A stretch of DNA of 64,000 nt from Fluviicoccus keumensis (GTDB lineage: Bacteria; Pseudomonadota; Gammaproteobacteria; Pseudomonadales; Moraxellaceae): NCBI RefSeq assembly GCF_004217445.1, contig NZ_SHKX01000013.1, positions 310,001 through 374,000 on the forward strand. Reading direction: 5' to 3'. This document shows, piece after piece, positions 20,179-29,315 of the stretch (positions are counted from its first letter, which is position 1; each line of letters starts with the position of its first letter). Under the pieces are notes generated by a model, which worked only from the letters and a program-made list of their open reading frames with translations, was not told the origin of the DNA and did no database searches. A program made the position numbers and the translations under genes.

Positions 20179-21810
20179 TCAACAACGGGCGATGGCGGCC
20201 GCCAGCTCCGGCGTCACGTTGTCCTTCCCCACCAGATCCACCAGCCCCGCCTTTTCCAGCTTGGCGGTCACCGACGGATTGGCCCCGGCCAGCATCACCC
20301 GCACGCCCCGTCGTTGCAGGTCGCGGATCACTTCCTCCAGCGTCTGCAGGCCGGTGATGTCCATGAACGGCACCCGCGTCAGCCGGAACACCAGCACCGC
20401 CGGATCGGTATGGGTGCTGGCCAGCGCCCGCTCGAAATTCTCCACCGCCCCGAAAAAGAACGGCCCCTCGACGCTGTAGACCAGCACGCCCGGCGGCAGC
20501 CGGGTCAGGCCTTGCGCCGCCAGTTCCTGTTGCAGCGCCTCTTCGCTCATCTGCGCCACTTCCACGCTGGCCGCCATGCGCCGCAGGAACTGCAGCATCG
20601 CCAGGATGACGCCAATGTTCACCGCCACCACCAGGTCGGTGAACACGGTCAGGACGAAGGTGACCAGCAGGATCGCCACATCGGCGCGGGGCGCGCGGCG
20701 GACCATCTGCAGGAAGTGCGGAATCTCGCTCATGTTCCACGCCACCACGAACAGGATGGCCGCCAGCGCCGCCAGCGGAATGTTCGCCGCCAGCGGGGCC
20801 AGGAAGAGGATGATCATCACCAGCGTCAGCGCGTGCACCATCCCGGCCAGCGGCGAGGTGCCGCCGTTGCGGATGTTGGTGGCGGTGCGGGCGATGGCGC
20901 CGGTGGCGGCAAAACCACCGAACAGCGGCGCGACCATATTGGCGACGCCCTGCCCCACCAGCTCCTGGTTGGAATCGTGGCGGGTCCCCGCCATGCCGTC
21001 GGCCACCACCGCCGACAGCAGCGACTCGATGGCCCCCAGCATGGCGATGGTGAACGCCGGACCGACCAGTTCGATCAGCCGCGACGCGGTGATGTCCGGC
21101 AGGTGGAAGGACGGCAGGCCCTGCGGAATGCCGCCGAAGGCGCTGCCGATGGTGACGACGCCGTCAAAACCGCACAGCGACTGCAACAGCGTCGCCGTCA
21201 CCAGCGCCACCAGCGGTCCCGGCACCTTCTTCAGCCCCGGCAGGCGCGGCGTGAAGATCACCAGCGCCAGCGACAGCAGCGCCAGCGCGGTAGTCACCGG
21301 ATGCAGCTGCGGCAACGCCTGCAGCAGATGCCACAGTTTCTGGTGGAAATGCTCGCCGCTGACGGCGGGCAGCCCGAAGAAATCCTTCCACTGCCCCACC
21401 CAGATGATGACGCCGATACCGGCGGTGAAACCGACAATGACCGGATCGGGAATGAAGCGGATGATGCTGCCCAGCCGCGCCAGCCCCAGCAGCAACAGCA
21501 TCACCCCGGCCATCAGCGTGGCAATCTGCAGGCCGTCAACGCCGTACTTGGCGGTGATGCCGGAGAGGATGACGATGAACGCCCCGGTCGGCCCGGCGAT
21601 CTGCAGGCGGCTGCCGCCCAGCGCCGACACCAGGAACCCGGCGATGATCGCCGTGTACAGCCCCTGCTCCGGCTTCACCCCGGACGCAATGGCGAAGGCC
21701 ATCGCCAGCGGCAGCGCCACCACCCCGACAATGATCCCGGCGACGATATTCGGCAGCCAGTGTTGCCGTTTCCACAGCCCGTGACGCCGGGCCTCCAGCA
21801 GTGCCATCAT
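20179..21810 (-). CDS. SulP-family anion transporter with STAS domain
   Basis: This 543-residue inner-membrane transporter has roughly 10-14 hydrophobic segments and a cytoplasmic C-terminal STAS domain (about 420-540, VLVYSVEGPFFFGAVENFE and MDITGLQTLEEV). SulP proteins carry sulfate, bicarbonate or dicarboxylates; the substrate here is not certain. GGAGG lies about 9 nt before tandem ATG codons at 21810 and 21807. It is convergent with cysG, 19 nt apart. Confidence 0.88.
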   Translation of the reverse strand: MMALLEARRHGLWKRQHWLPNIVAGIIVGVVALPLAMAFAIASGVKPEQGLYTAIIAGFLVSALGGSRLQIAGPTGAFIVILSGITAKYGVDGLQIATLMAGVMLLLLGLARLGSIIRFIPDPVIVGFTAGIGVIIWVGQWKDFFGLPAVSGEHFHQKLWHLLQALPQLHPVTTALALLSLALVIFTPRLPGLKKVPGPLVALVTATLLQSLCGFDGVVTIGSAFGGIPQGLPSFHLPDITASRLIELVGPAFTIAMLGAIESLLSAVVADGMAGTRHDSNQELVGQGVANMVAPLFGGFAATGAIARTATNIRNGGTSPLAGMVHALTLVMIILFLAPLAANIPLAALAAILFVVAWNMSEIPHFLQMVRRAPRADVAILLVTFVLTVFTDLVVAVNIGVILAMLQFLRRMAASVEVAQMSEEALQQELAAQGLTRLPPGVLVYSVEGPFFFGAVENFERALASTHTDPAVLVFRLTRVPFMDITGLQTLEEVIRDLQRRGVRVMLAGANPSVTAKLEKAGLVDLVGKDNVTPELAAAIARC

Positions 21811-21935
21811 GATTTCACCCTCCACCGTTGCGAAGCGCGCGAATGCCTGTGCATAGCCCGGCCGGACGGCAGGCATGACACCTTCCGGCCAAATCGTTAT
21901 AATTTGATTAACATATTCCGCACCGAGCCGCCGCC

Positions 21936-22136
21936 ATGGAAAACAAGACCGCCCGCCTCACGATCCTGATCGACCCGGTCAAGAAGCAGGCCCTGGAAAC
22001 CCTGTGCAGCGCCCAGGACCTGACGCCCTCGCAGGTGGTGCGGCAACTGATCCGCGAATACCTCGACAAGCACGGCGTCGACTACAGCACCCGCAGCCCG
22101 CACGCCGTCGCCCGCGACAAGACCGGCGAAGCCTGA
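21936..22136 (+). CDS. Ribbon-helix-helix (CopG-like) protein
   Basis: This is a 66-residue protein with the pattern beta strand TARLTILID, then two helices (KKQALETLCSAQ and PSQVVRQLIREYLDKH), as in ribbon-helix-helix DNA-binding proteins. It stands alone, without a toxin gene next to it, so it may be a small regulator rather than an antitoxin. It lies between divergent sulP and the convergent spermidine-synthase-like gene. Confidence 0.7.
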   Translation: MENKTARLTILIDPVKKQALETLCSAQDLTPSQVVRQLIREYLDKHGVDYSTRSPHAVARDKTGEA

Positions 22137-22140
22137 CGCC

Positions 22141-22890
22141 TCAAGCCTCCACCGCCGCTTTCCACGAGCGGCTGCCCGCCTCCAGCTGGCTGCAGAAATG
22201 CGGCATCGGCAGGCCGGTGCGGTGTTTCAGGCGCTCGGCGCGCTCGTGCATCCGCGCATGCGGCAGCGCGCCGCGATCCTTGAAGGCGAACACCACCTTG
22301 TTGCCGCTGGTCTGCGACTTGATGATCAGCACCCGCCCCGCAAAAATCTTCCCCAGCCGCCCCAGGCTGACCGCCAGCTGTTCATTGCCGCAATTGAAAT
22401 TCGCCACCAGCACCCCGCCCTCGCGCAATGCCTCGAAACAATGCCGGTAATACAGCGGCGTGGTCAGCGCGTCCGGCAGGCCGTCCTCGTCATAGCCGTC
22501 CAGCAGCAGCACATCGGCGGTATCGCGGTGCCGGGGCATGTAACGCGTGGCGTCATCCTGCACCACCCGGAAACGCGCGCTGTCCGCCGGAACGCAGAAA
22601 GTCTCGCGCAGGGCGATGACCTCGGGATTGATCTCGACCGTGGTCACTGTGCTTTGCGGCAGCAGGTAGTGGCAGTATTTCGACAGCGAGCCGCCGCCCA
22701 GGCCCACCAGCAGGATGTCTTGCGGCTCCGGCTGCACCAGCAGGAAGGCCATCATCGCCTGGGTGTAGCCGAACACCAGCTCCAGCGGCTTGTCCACGCG
22801 CATCTCGCTTTGCACATGCATGAAGCTGAAATGCAGCGAGCGGGTTTCGCCGTCATCCATCAGCAAGGGCTTGTCGAACGAGGGACGCAT
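22141..22890 (-). CDS. Spermidine synthase-like methyltransferase-fold protein
   Basis: This 249-residue protein has a Rossmann core with ILLVGLGGGSLSKY, TTVEINPEVI and DVLLLDGYDEDG, the pattern of spermidine-synthase-fold proteins. The proton-abstracting Asp of true aminopropyltransferases sits in DGYD. No S-adenosylmethionine decarboxylase gene is nearby, so polyamine synthesis is unproven. The ATG at 22890 (GGAG upstream) is preferred to 22959, which would read through an AT-rich palindromic promoter. Confidence 0.7.
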   Translation of the reverse strand: MRPSFDKPLLMDDGETRSLHFSFMHVQSEMRVDKPLELVFGYTQAMMAFLLVQPEPQDILLVGLGGGSLSKYCHYLLPQSTVTTVEINPEVIALRETFCVPADSARFRVVQDDATRYMPRHRDTADVLLLDGYDEDGLPDALTTPLYYRHCFEALREGGVLVANFNCGNEQLAVSLGRLGKIFAGRVLIIKSQTSGNKVVFAFKDRGALPHARMHERAERLKHRTGLPMPHFCSQLEAGSRSWKAAVEA

Positions 22891-22915
22891 GGCGGGCTCC
22901 GGCAGAGAGGGAGGA

Positions 22916-22956
22916 ATGACAACTTTATTATAATAGCATGATAATAGTATTGTCAT
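22916..22956. promoter_or_regulatory. AT-rich palindromic promoter region
   Basis: ATGACAA (22916-22922) and TTGTCAT (22950-22956) are inverted arms around an AT-rich core that itself contains TATTAT and ATAATA arms. This is the most AT-rich spot in the 20-30 kb part and lies in the divergent gap between the spermidine-synthase-like gene and the Ca2+/H+ antiporter gene. It probably holds the promoter and perhaps an operator. Confidence 0.45.
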
Positions 22957-23060
22957 CATGATCAGGCCGGACGCACTCGCGCCGCCGTCGGGAAGGCGGT
23001 CGATTCCTGCACAGGGCCTGACTTTGCTAGAATGGCCGCCCGTCCTTCATTCCAAATTGC

Positions 23061-24149
23061 ATGAGCACCCTGATCCGGGATGAAAAATCCCTGTTGCCGG
23101 TCATCGCCCTGACCCTCGCCGCTTTCCCGCTGGAACACGCCATCCTGACCGCCGGCCAACCCGCCTCGCTGGCCGCCGCGGCCCTGCTGATCGCCGCCAT
23201 CCTGGTGACCTCGCAACGCGTCGCCCACCATGCCGAACTGCTGGCCATCCGTTTCGGCGAACCCTACGGCACCATGCTGCTGACCATCAGCGCCGTGCTG
23301 GTGGAGGTGGTGATCCTGGCGATGATGTTGCTGAACTCCGCCTCGCCGACGCTGGTGCGCGACACCATCTATTCGGCGGTGATGCTGGACCTGAACGGCA
23401 TCCTTGGCCTGGCGGCCATCCTCGGCGGTCTCAAATACGGCGAGCAGGCCTACAACGTCGACTCGGGCAATTCCTTCGTGGTGATGATCATGACCGCGCT
23501 GGGGGTATCGATGGTGGTGCCGCAGTTCCTGCCCGCCGCGCACTGGCAGGCTTATTCGGTGTTTACCATCATCATCATGGTGGTGCTGTACGGCCTGTTC
23601 CTGCGCGTGCAGACCGGCCAGCACAGCTACTTCTTCAACTACGCCTACGGCCCGGCGCACGACAAGCGCGAGGAAGGCCATGACCAGGCGCCCATTCCCG
23701 TGCTGCGGCACGCCCTGCTGCTGCTGTCGGGCATTGTCCTGATCGGCCTGCTGTCGGAAGTCATGGCGAAAACGCTGGGAGCGGGACTGGCCGGCACCGG
23801 CGTACCCGCCATCGTCCCGGCGCTGATCGTGGCGCTGATTCCGGCCAGCCCGGAAATCCTGACCGCCCTGCGCGCGGCGCTGAACAACCGCATGCAGTCG
23901 GTGGTGAATATCGCGTTGGGGGCGTCGCTGTCCACGGTCATCCTGACCGTACCGGTCATCGAAGGCATCGCGCTGTTCACCGGTACGCCCATCGACATGG
24001 CGCTGACGCCGGTGCAGACCGCGATGGTGCTGCTGACGCTGCTGGTGGCGTCCATCAACCTCAATGACGGCGAAACCAACGTCATTGAAGGCCTGACGCA
24101 CTTCGTGCTGTTCGCCACTTTCCTGATGCTGGCGATGCTGGGAGTGTGA
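23061..24149 (+). CDS. chaA: Ca2+/H+ antiporter of the ChaA/CaCA family
   Basis: This 362-residue inner-membrane antiporter exports Ca2+ (or Na+) in exchange for protons. About eleven hydrophobic segments are present. The duplicated CaCA alpha motifs appear as GEPYGTMLLTISAVLVEVVI near residue 70 and IPASPEILTALRAALNNRMQSVVNIALGAS in the second half, joined by a short acidic loop (HDKREEGHD). The length fits ChaA (366 in E. coli). Confidence 0.88.
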   Translation: MSTLIRDEKSLLPVIALTLAAFPLEHAILTAGQPASLAAAALLIAAILVTSQRVAHHAELLAIRFGEPYGTMLLTISAVLVEVVILAMMLLNSASPTLVRDTIYSAVMLDLNGILGLAAILGGLKYGEQAYNVDSGNSFVVMIMTALGVSMVVPQFLPAAHWQAYSVFTIIIMVVLYGLFLRVQTGQHSYFFNYAYGPAHDKREEGHDQAPIPVLRHALLLLSGIVLIGLLSEVMAKTLGAGLAGTGVPAIVPALIVALIPASPEILTALRAALNNRMQSVVNIALGASLSTVILTVPVIEGIALFTGTPIDMALTPVQTAMVLLTLLVASINLNDGETNVIEGLTHFVLFATFLMLAMLGV

Positions 24150-24168
24150 AAACGGCGCGGCGGCCGGA

Positions 24169-24912
24169 TCAGAAGCTGTAGGTCAGGCCGACATCGGCGG
24201 TGGTTTCATTGGTGCCGGGGTTGGCGTCGAAAGGATAGCCGCGCTTGTAGGAAAGCTCGTATTTCAGGGCGAACTGGTCCGTCAGCTTGTTGCGGATGCT
24301 GGTCTGGATGGTGCGGTAGGTTTCACGCCGGGTTTGTTCCTCCACCATTTCGAAACGCGCGCCCACGCTGTCCGAAACCGTCCAGTTCACCTTGCCCGTC
24401 AGGGTCACCAGCGGCTCGGTCAGCTCGCTGCCGTCACGCACCGATACCTCGCGATACCCGGACCCCAGTTCCACCCGCATGGCGAATTTGGGGGACGGAT
24501 TCAGCTTCCGGCCAACCCCAAGGCGCAAGGCGACGGCGGACTGGTAGTAGCTTTCCCGGTTGTGGCGGATACGCGGCGACACATAGAAGTAACCGGCGGG
24601 ATCCTTCATCAGGGACAGCCATTTCAGGTTGGCGTCATAAATATTCAGGTTGACCTCGGAAGGCTGGTTCTCCAGCCGGATATATTCCTTGCTGGCGTGC
24701 AGTTCGCCGCTGATCTCGCCATTGGAGAGAACGCGGGTGGCATTGCCGTCAAGGGCAAAATGGCGGCTGACATAGCCGGCCTGGCTCAGCGAAAACTTCA
24801 GGCCGATCTCCCCGCTGGACAGCGGCGTCACCGCCGCCGTGGCATCCAGCGGCCACAGCAGCAGGCCGATAACTCCGGAAAACCACGGCGAAGGTGTCAA
24901 AGCACGGGACAT
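24169..24912 (-). CDS. DUF481-type outer membrane protein
   Basis: This 247-residue protein has a signal peptide (about 1-25, cut near DATA-AV) and then alternating amphipathic strands ending in a C-terminal Phe (DVGLTYSF), typical of an outer-membrane beta-barrel. The pattern matches the YdiY/DUF481 family of putative salt-induced outer membrane proteins. The ATG at 24912 gives a proper signal peptide. It is convergent with chaA. Confidence 0.72.
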   Translation of the reverse strand: MSRALTPSPWFSGVIGLLLWPLDATAAVTPLSSGEIGLKFSLSQAGYVSRHFALDGNATRVLSNGEISGELHASKEYIRLENQPSEVNLNIYDANLKWLSLMKDPAGYFYVSPRIRHNRESYYQSAVALRLGVGRKLNPSPKFAMRVELGSGYREVSVRDGSELTEPLVTLTGKVNWTVSDSVGARFEMVEEQTRRETYRTIQTSIRNKLTDQFALKYELSYKRGYPFDANPGTNETTADVGLTYSF

Positions 24913-25073
24913 GATGCGCTCGCGATAGGAAAAGCGGGGAAGCGGGACCGCCATTTTATCGGAAGCCGGCGGTCCTGGCGACGCGGACAGGCGGTTGCCA
25001 AGGCATTCCGGGCTGAGGCATCATCGGTTCCGGCCTTGATCCGGCCATCACAACAACAGACATGGAGTTGATC

Positions 25074-25286
25074 ATGAGCGACAAACGCATCCTTCCCGCT
25101 TTCCTGCTGTGCTTTTTCTTCGGCGTTTTCGGAGTTCACCGCTTCTATGTCGGCAAGAACGGCACCGGCATCCTGATGATCTTTACCCTGGGCGGACTGG
25201 GTATCTGGGCGTTTATCGACATGATCATGATCCTGGTGGGCGCGTTCACGGACGCCAACGGCAACAAGTTGACCCAGTGGACCTGA
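25074..25286 (+). CDS. TM2-domain protein
   Basis: This is a 70-residue protein with two membrane helices separated by a short loop and the TM2 signature GVFGVHRFYVGKNGTG followed by WAFIDMIMI. The function of bacterial TM2 proteins is unknown. GGAG at 25064-25067 sets the start at the ATG at 25074 rather than 25062. Confidence 0.85.
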   Translation: MSDKRILPAFLLCFFFGVFGVHRFYVGKNGTGILMIFTLGGLGIWAFIDMIMILVGAFTDANGNKLTQWT

Positions 25287-25388
25287 CGCCGCCGGACGCG
25301 TCTGCCAGGCAGATCCCGGACGTCACCCGGGCGATCGCAGACGGCGGGATACGTCCATGAACGTTCATTATTATCAGGGGACGCATTG

Positions 25389-25889
25389 GTGAAAAAATAT
25401 CTCATATCCCTGCTTTGGCTATGCGCGGCCAGTCATGCGGGAGAGGTTTATAAATGGAAGGACGAGCAGGGACAGATTCACTTTGGCGACCGGCAGCCGG
25501 CGGGCGCCGCGGGCGAGACCATCGGCCTCAAGGCGTCCGCGGGCGGTCCAACGCAATCCGTTGAGGAGATCGCCGCCAAGGCCAAACTCATGGCTGAGGA
25601 AAACGCGGCGCGGACGCGCCGTATGAACCCGCGAGGGCCGGAACTGCCCGAAAACCAGACGCAGGTGCCGGACAGCCAGGTGCCGCCGCAATGCCTGTCC
25701 CTGATCGACGCCGTGAACAACTCCAAACCGGGACCGGACAGCAAAGCCAAATCCGAAGCCTTCGTGAAAGCCTGTCCGGGCATTGCGCGCGCATGCCGGA
25801 CTTACCGGACCCACCAGAAAGACAGTTATTGCATGTGGGTGAAGCAGCACGGCAACGAGCCGATCTCGCATCTGGTCGAATCGGATTAA
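25389..25889 (+). CDS. DUF4124-type periplasmic protein
   Basis: This is a 166-residue exported protein. Signal peptide 1-17 (ASHA-GE) is followed by a DUF4124-like segment EVYKWKDEQGQIHFGDRQP, a repeat-like motif common in proteobacterial periplasmic proteins. The C-terminal part holds four cysteines that may form disulfides. The start is GTG at 25389 with AGGGGA 7 nt upstream; a TTG one codon earlier is possible. Function unknown. Confidence 0.75.
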   Translation: MKKYLISLLWLCAASHAGEVYKWKDEQGQIHFGDRQPAGAAGETIGLKASAGGPTQSVEEIAAKAKLMAEENAARTRRMNPRGPELPENQTQVPDSQVPPQCLSLIDAVNNSKPGPDSKAKSEAFVKACPGIARACRTYRTHQKDSYCMWVKQHGNEPISHLVESD

Positions 25890-25937
25890 CGGGTGGCGCT
25901 GACCCGGACTCGCCGGTTAATGAAGGGGATGATCGTC

Positions 25938-26294
25938 ATGAGCATGGGGCCTTTCCACGACGGCTGGACTACGGACGACGTGGAAGCCGTGATTGCGCGC
26001 AGGGAGCCGCACGAGCTGCTGTATGTCCCGATCGTGGCCAGCCTGAACGCCGCCGACTGCCCGCCGGGCTGGGCGGAGGGCATCTGCGTGCGGCTGGCGG
26101 CGCATGCCGATCCGCAGGTGCGCGGCAATGCGCTGATGGGCTTCGGGCATATTGCCCGGACCTGCGGCGCGCTGGACATGGCGGTGGTCGGGCCGTTGCT
26201 GGCCGCCGGGCGTATGGATCCCGATCCGCATGTCAAGGCGCAGGCGGATGAGGCGTGCGGGGATATCCGGGTGTTTATGGGGGTGGAGCTTTGA
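25938..26294 (+). CDS. Small HEAT-like protein
   Basis: This is a protein of about 118 residues with two helical repeats around AHADPQVRGNALMGFGHIAR and DPDPHVKAQADEA, which look like HEAT repeats. No catalytic motif is visible. AAGGGG (25923-25928) favours the ATG at 25938 over ATGs at 25929 and 25920. Its stop is 2 nt before the L,D-transpeptidase start, so the two are probably co-transcribed. Such proteins often mediate protein contacts; the role is unknown. Confidence 0.55.
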   Translation: MSMGPFHDGWTTDDVEAVIARREPHELLYVPIVASLNAADCPPGWAEGICVRLAAHADPQVRGNALMGFGHIARTCGALDMAVVGPLLAAGRMDPDPHVKAQADEACGDIRVFMGVEL

Positions 26295-26296
26295 TC

Positions 26297-26779
26297 ATGC
26301 GGGGCGGCATCGTACTCATACTGGCGTTAGCCATGAGCCTGGCGCACGCCCTCCCCAAGGCCGACCATGTGCTTGTCAGCAAGACCCGGAAAACCCTGAG
26401 CCTGCTGCACGGTGAAACTGTCCTCGCCACTTTCCCCGTCGCCTTCGGCGCCAACCCGCAGGGACACAAGCAGCAGGAAGGCGACGAACGCACGCCGGAA
26501 GGCAGCTACCGGCTGGACTTCAAAAAGGCCGACAGCGGCTATTACCGCGCCATCCACATTTCCTACCCGAATGCCGCCGACCTCGCGCAGGCCAGGGCGC
26601 GCGGCGTTTCTCCGGGAGGCTTTGTGATGATCCACGGCCAGCGCAACGGTTTTGGCTGGGCGTCGTTCATCACCCAGCGCTTAAACTGGACCAATGGCTG
26701 CATTGCCCTGCGTAATGAAGACATGGCAGTCGTGTGGGAGGCGGTAGAGCCGGGGACGCCGATCGAGATCAGGCCCTAA
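26297..26779 (+). CDS. L,D-transpeptidase (YkuD domain)
   Basis: This is a 160-residue exported enzyme. Signal peptide 1-18 (SLAHA-LP) is followed by a YkuD catalytic domain with H113 in MIHGQRNG and the nucleophile C135 in NGCIAL. Such enzymes make 3-3 peptidoglycan cross-links or attach proteins to peptidoglycan; small single-domain forms resemble the ErfK/YafK group. Asn replaces the usual Ser/His before the GC pair. It starts 2 nt after the HEAT-like gene. Confidence 0.85.
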   Translation: MRGGIVLILALAMSLAHALPKADHVLVSKTRKTLSLLHGETVLATFPVAFGANPQGHKQQEGDERTPEGSYRLDFKKADSGYYRAIHISYPNAADLAQARARGVSPGGFVMIHGQRNGFGWASFITQRLNWTNGCIALRNEDMAVVWEAVEPGTPIEIRP

Positions 26780-26888
26780 GGGCATGGCCTCCAATGACAA
26801 CCCCCTTGTCCCTCCCGACCCTCACCTTTCCCCCCGCAAACCCGCTATCCTCCCCTCATCATCCCGACTCCCACCGGAAGGCCGCCCC

Positions 26889-28364
26889 ATGTCCCAAGAC
26901 TGGCTGTACCTTGACGCCAAGACCCTCATTGCCCGCCTGAAGAAAGGCGAAATCTCCAGCCGCGCGCTGGTGGACGCCTGCTACGCGCAGATCGACGCCC
27001 GCAACCCGCTGGTCAACGCCGTAGTAGCACAGGATCGCGAGGCCGCCCGCCGCCGCGCCGACGAGGCCGATGCCGCCACCGCGCGCGGCGAAAGCTGGGG
27101 CCCGCTGCACGGCCTGCCGATGACGCTCAAGGACACCTGGGAAGTGCCCGGCCTGCCCTGCACCGCCGGCTCGCCCAGCCTGAAAAGCCATGTGCCGAAG
27201 AAGGCCGCCACGCCCGTGCAGTCGCTGCTGGACGCCGGGGCCATCGTGCTGGGCAAGACCAACGTGCCGCTGTTCGCCAGCGACATCCAGAGCTACAACA
27301 AGCTGCACGGCACCACCCACAACCCGTGGAACGCCGACCTGACGCCCGGCGGCTCCTCCGGCGGCGCGGCGGCGGCGCTGGCGGCCGGCTTCACGCCGCT
27401 GGAACTGGGCAGCGACATCGGCGGCTCCATCCGCACCCCGGCGCATTTCTGTGGCGTCTACGGCCACAAGTCCACCCAGGGCATCGTGCCGCTGCGCGGC
27501 CACATTCCCGGCCCTCCCGGCACCGCCGCCGACCCCGACCTGGCCGTGGCCGGGCCGATGGCGCGCACCGCCGAGGACCTGCAACTGCTGCTGGACGTGG
27601 TGGCCGGGCCTTCCCCCCGCATGCAGCCGGGCTGGCAGCTGAAACTGCCCGCGCCCAAACAAAAGAAGCTGGCCGACTTCCGCGTGCTGCTGTGGATTGA
27701 CGACCCGCTGTGCCCCATCGACCACGACATGAAGGCGCTGTACGAAGAGATGAAGCGCAAGCTGGAAGCCGCCGGGGTGAAGGTGGATACCGGCGCGCCG
27801 CTGGGCATGACGCTGGACACCTTCTACCCGCTGTACCTGAACCAGCTGGGCAGCGTGATTGCGCTGGGCCAGCCGAAGGCGGCGCGCATGGCGATGAACC
27901 TGGCCGCGCCGGTGGTGACGAAGCTGGGCAAGTACGTGGGCTTTGCGGAACGTTTCGAGCATTTCATGGCGGGCGCAGGCCAGAGCTTTGCCGACTGGAA
28001 GGTCGCGAACGAGCGCAGCTGCCGCCTGACCGAGAAATTCCAGCGTGTATTTGCCGATTACGACGTGATCCTGATGCCGCCCGCCGCCACCACGGCGCTT
28101 CCGCACCAGCAGAAACCGGAGATGGTGCAGCGCAAGATCACCATCAACGGCGTCAAGCGCAACTACACCGACATGTTCATGTGGATTGCCCCGGCGACGC
28201 TGATGGGCCTGCCCGCCACCAGCGCACCGCTGGGGGTGACGCCGGGCGGAGTGCCGGTGAACGTGCAGATTGTCGGCAACCGCTTCCAGGACCGGACGAC
28301 GATCAAGTTTGCCGGGTTGCTGGCGGGGGTAATGGGCGGGTTTGTGAAACCGAAGGGGTATTGA
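26889..28364 (+). CDS. Amidase signature family enzyme
   Basis: This is a 491-residue cytoplasmic amidase. The Ser-cisSer-Lys triad is visible as K81 in TLKD, S156 in GGSSGG and S180 in GSDIGGS. Family members hydrolyse amides, aminobenzoate-nylon oligomers or fatty acid amides; the substrate is unknown. GGAAGG precedes the ATG at 26889. An upstream ATG at 26784 would add 35 low-complexity residues and is not used. Confidence 0.88.
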   Translation: MSQDWLYLDAKTLIARLKKGEISSRALVDACYAQIDARNPLVNAVVAQDREAARRRADEADAATARGESWGPLHGLPMTLKDTWEVPGLPCTAGSPSLKSHVPKKAATPVQSLLDAGAIVLGKTNVPLFASDIQSYNKLHGTTHNPWNADLTPGGSSGGAAAALAAGFTPLELGSDIGGSIRTPAHFCGVYGHKSTQGIVPLRGHIPGPPGTAADPDLAVAGPMARTAEDLQLLLDVVAGPSPRMQPGWQLKLPAPKQKKLADFRVLLWIDDPLCPIDHDMKALYEEMKRKLEAAGVKVDTGAPLGMTLDTFYPLYLNQLGSVIALGQPKAARMAMNLAAPVVTKLGKYVGFAERFEHFMAGAGQSFADWKVANERSCRLTEKFQRVFADYDVILMPPAATTALPHQQKPEMVQRKITINGVKRNYTDMFMWIAPATLMGLPATSAPLGVTPGGVPVNVQIVGNRFQDRTTIKFAGLLAGVMGGFVKPKGY

Positions 28365-28371
28365 TTGACCC

Positions 28372-28470
28372 GTAGGGGCGCAGTGCCTGCGCCCTTCGTC
28401 GCCGAACAGGACGGCAACTCCGGGGATAACAACGTGTTTGGTTGAGAGGGCGCACGCCGTGCGCCCCTCC
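28372..28470. repeat. Family A palindromic repeat, copy 3
   Basis: Arms 28372-28394 and 28448-28470 are inverted but diverged copies of the GTAGGGGCGCA repeat (internal CAGTGCCTG instead of CACTGCGTG). The element lies 7 nt after the amidase stop and before the convergent DUF1232 gene, so it may end both transcripts. Confidence 0.8.
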
Positions 28471-28474
28471 GGGA

Positions 28475-28843
28475 TCAGGCGGCCAGCCACCAGTAGCCAA
28501 GCCCGGCCGCGCACAACAGCCAGATCAGCACGATCACCACCGCCGCCGCCGGACTGACCGGCCGGTCGGCCGCCAGCTGCGCCTTGGCCCGGCTGTCGGC
28601 GATCACTACCTCCGGCGTCAGGCGGATGACCAGCAGGATGCCCAGCGGCAGCAGGATCAGGTCATCCAGATAGCCCAGCACCGGGATGAAGTCGGGAATC
28701 AGGTCGATGGGGCTGAAGGCATAGGCCGCAATCATCAGGGCGAGCAGACGCACCGGCAGCGGCGTGCGCGGGTCGCGCGCGGCGAAATACACGGTCAGGG
28801 CATCGCGCTTGATGCGACGGGCGGCCTCCTGCAAACGGCTCAT
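28475..28843 (-). CDS. DUF1232 (YkvA-like) membrane protein
   Basis: This is a 122-residue protein with a YkvA/DUF1232 core. The motif [24 protein letters not shown] is the family hallmark and forms a hydrophobic segment. A C-terminal membrane helix follows (about 97-118). The function of the family is unknown. It ends just beside the repeat element and is 7 nt after the GFA gene, forming a three-gene set with the TetR gene upstream. Confidence 0.85.
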   Translation of the reverse strand: MSRLQEAARRIKRDALTVYFAARDPRTPLPVRLLALMIAAYAFSPIDLIPDFIPVLGYLDDLILLPLGILLVIRLTPEVVIADSRAKAQLAADRPVSPAAAVVIVLIWLLCAAGLGYWWLAA

Positions 28844-28850
28844 GGCGGCT

Positions 28851-29315
28851 TCAGCCCTCTATCGCCAACGGCTCCACCTTCTCCCCCGCCTCCGTAATGA
28901 AATGCTGTTCATAGCACGGCGTCTCGGCGGGCAAGCGCACCCAGGGCACCTTCGTCTCCGTGAACAGGTGACAGGTCACCGCAAATTCATCCCGCACATC
29001 AAACGACCCCGCCGAAAGGATCTGGATGCCGGGCGCACGGGTGATGCGCGACCCCACCCGCGTGCCGCAACGGCCGCAAAACTGGGTGGTGACCGTGCGC
29101 CCGTGCGTGGGGGACACATAGTCGAAGGTCTGCATAGTCTCGCCGCTGAATTCCACTTGCCGGTGCTTGAAGAACACCGGCATCTGGAAAGCCGTGCCGG
29201 ACGACTTCTGGCAATAGTTGCAGTGGCAGACATAGGCCGCCACCGGCTGGCCGGTAACCCGGTAGCGAACCGCGCCGCACAGGCAACCGCCTTCGTGGAT
29301 GTCGGACATGTTCAT
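28851..29315 (-). CDS. GFA-family zinc-binding protein
   Basis: This is a 154-residue member of the glutathione-dependent formaldehyde-activating (GFA/CENP-V) family. The zinc-binding cysteines are visible in [21 protein letters not shown] and [10 protein letters not shown]. True formaldehyde activity is known only for a few members. The ATG at 29315 overlaps the stop of the TetR gene (ATGA), so the two are co-translated. Confidence 0.88.
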   Translation of the reverse strand: MNMSDIHEGGCLCGAVRYRVTGQPVAAYVCHCNYCQKSSGTAFQMPVFFKHRQVEFSGETMQTFDYVSPTHGRTVTTQFCGRCGTRVGSRITRAPGIQILSAGSFDVRDEFAVTCHLFTETKVPWVRLPAETPCYEQHFITEAGEKVEPLAIEG

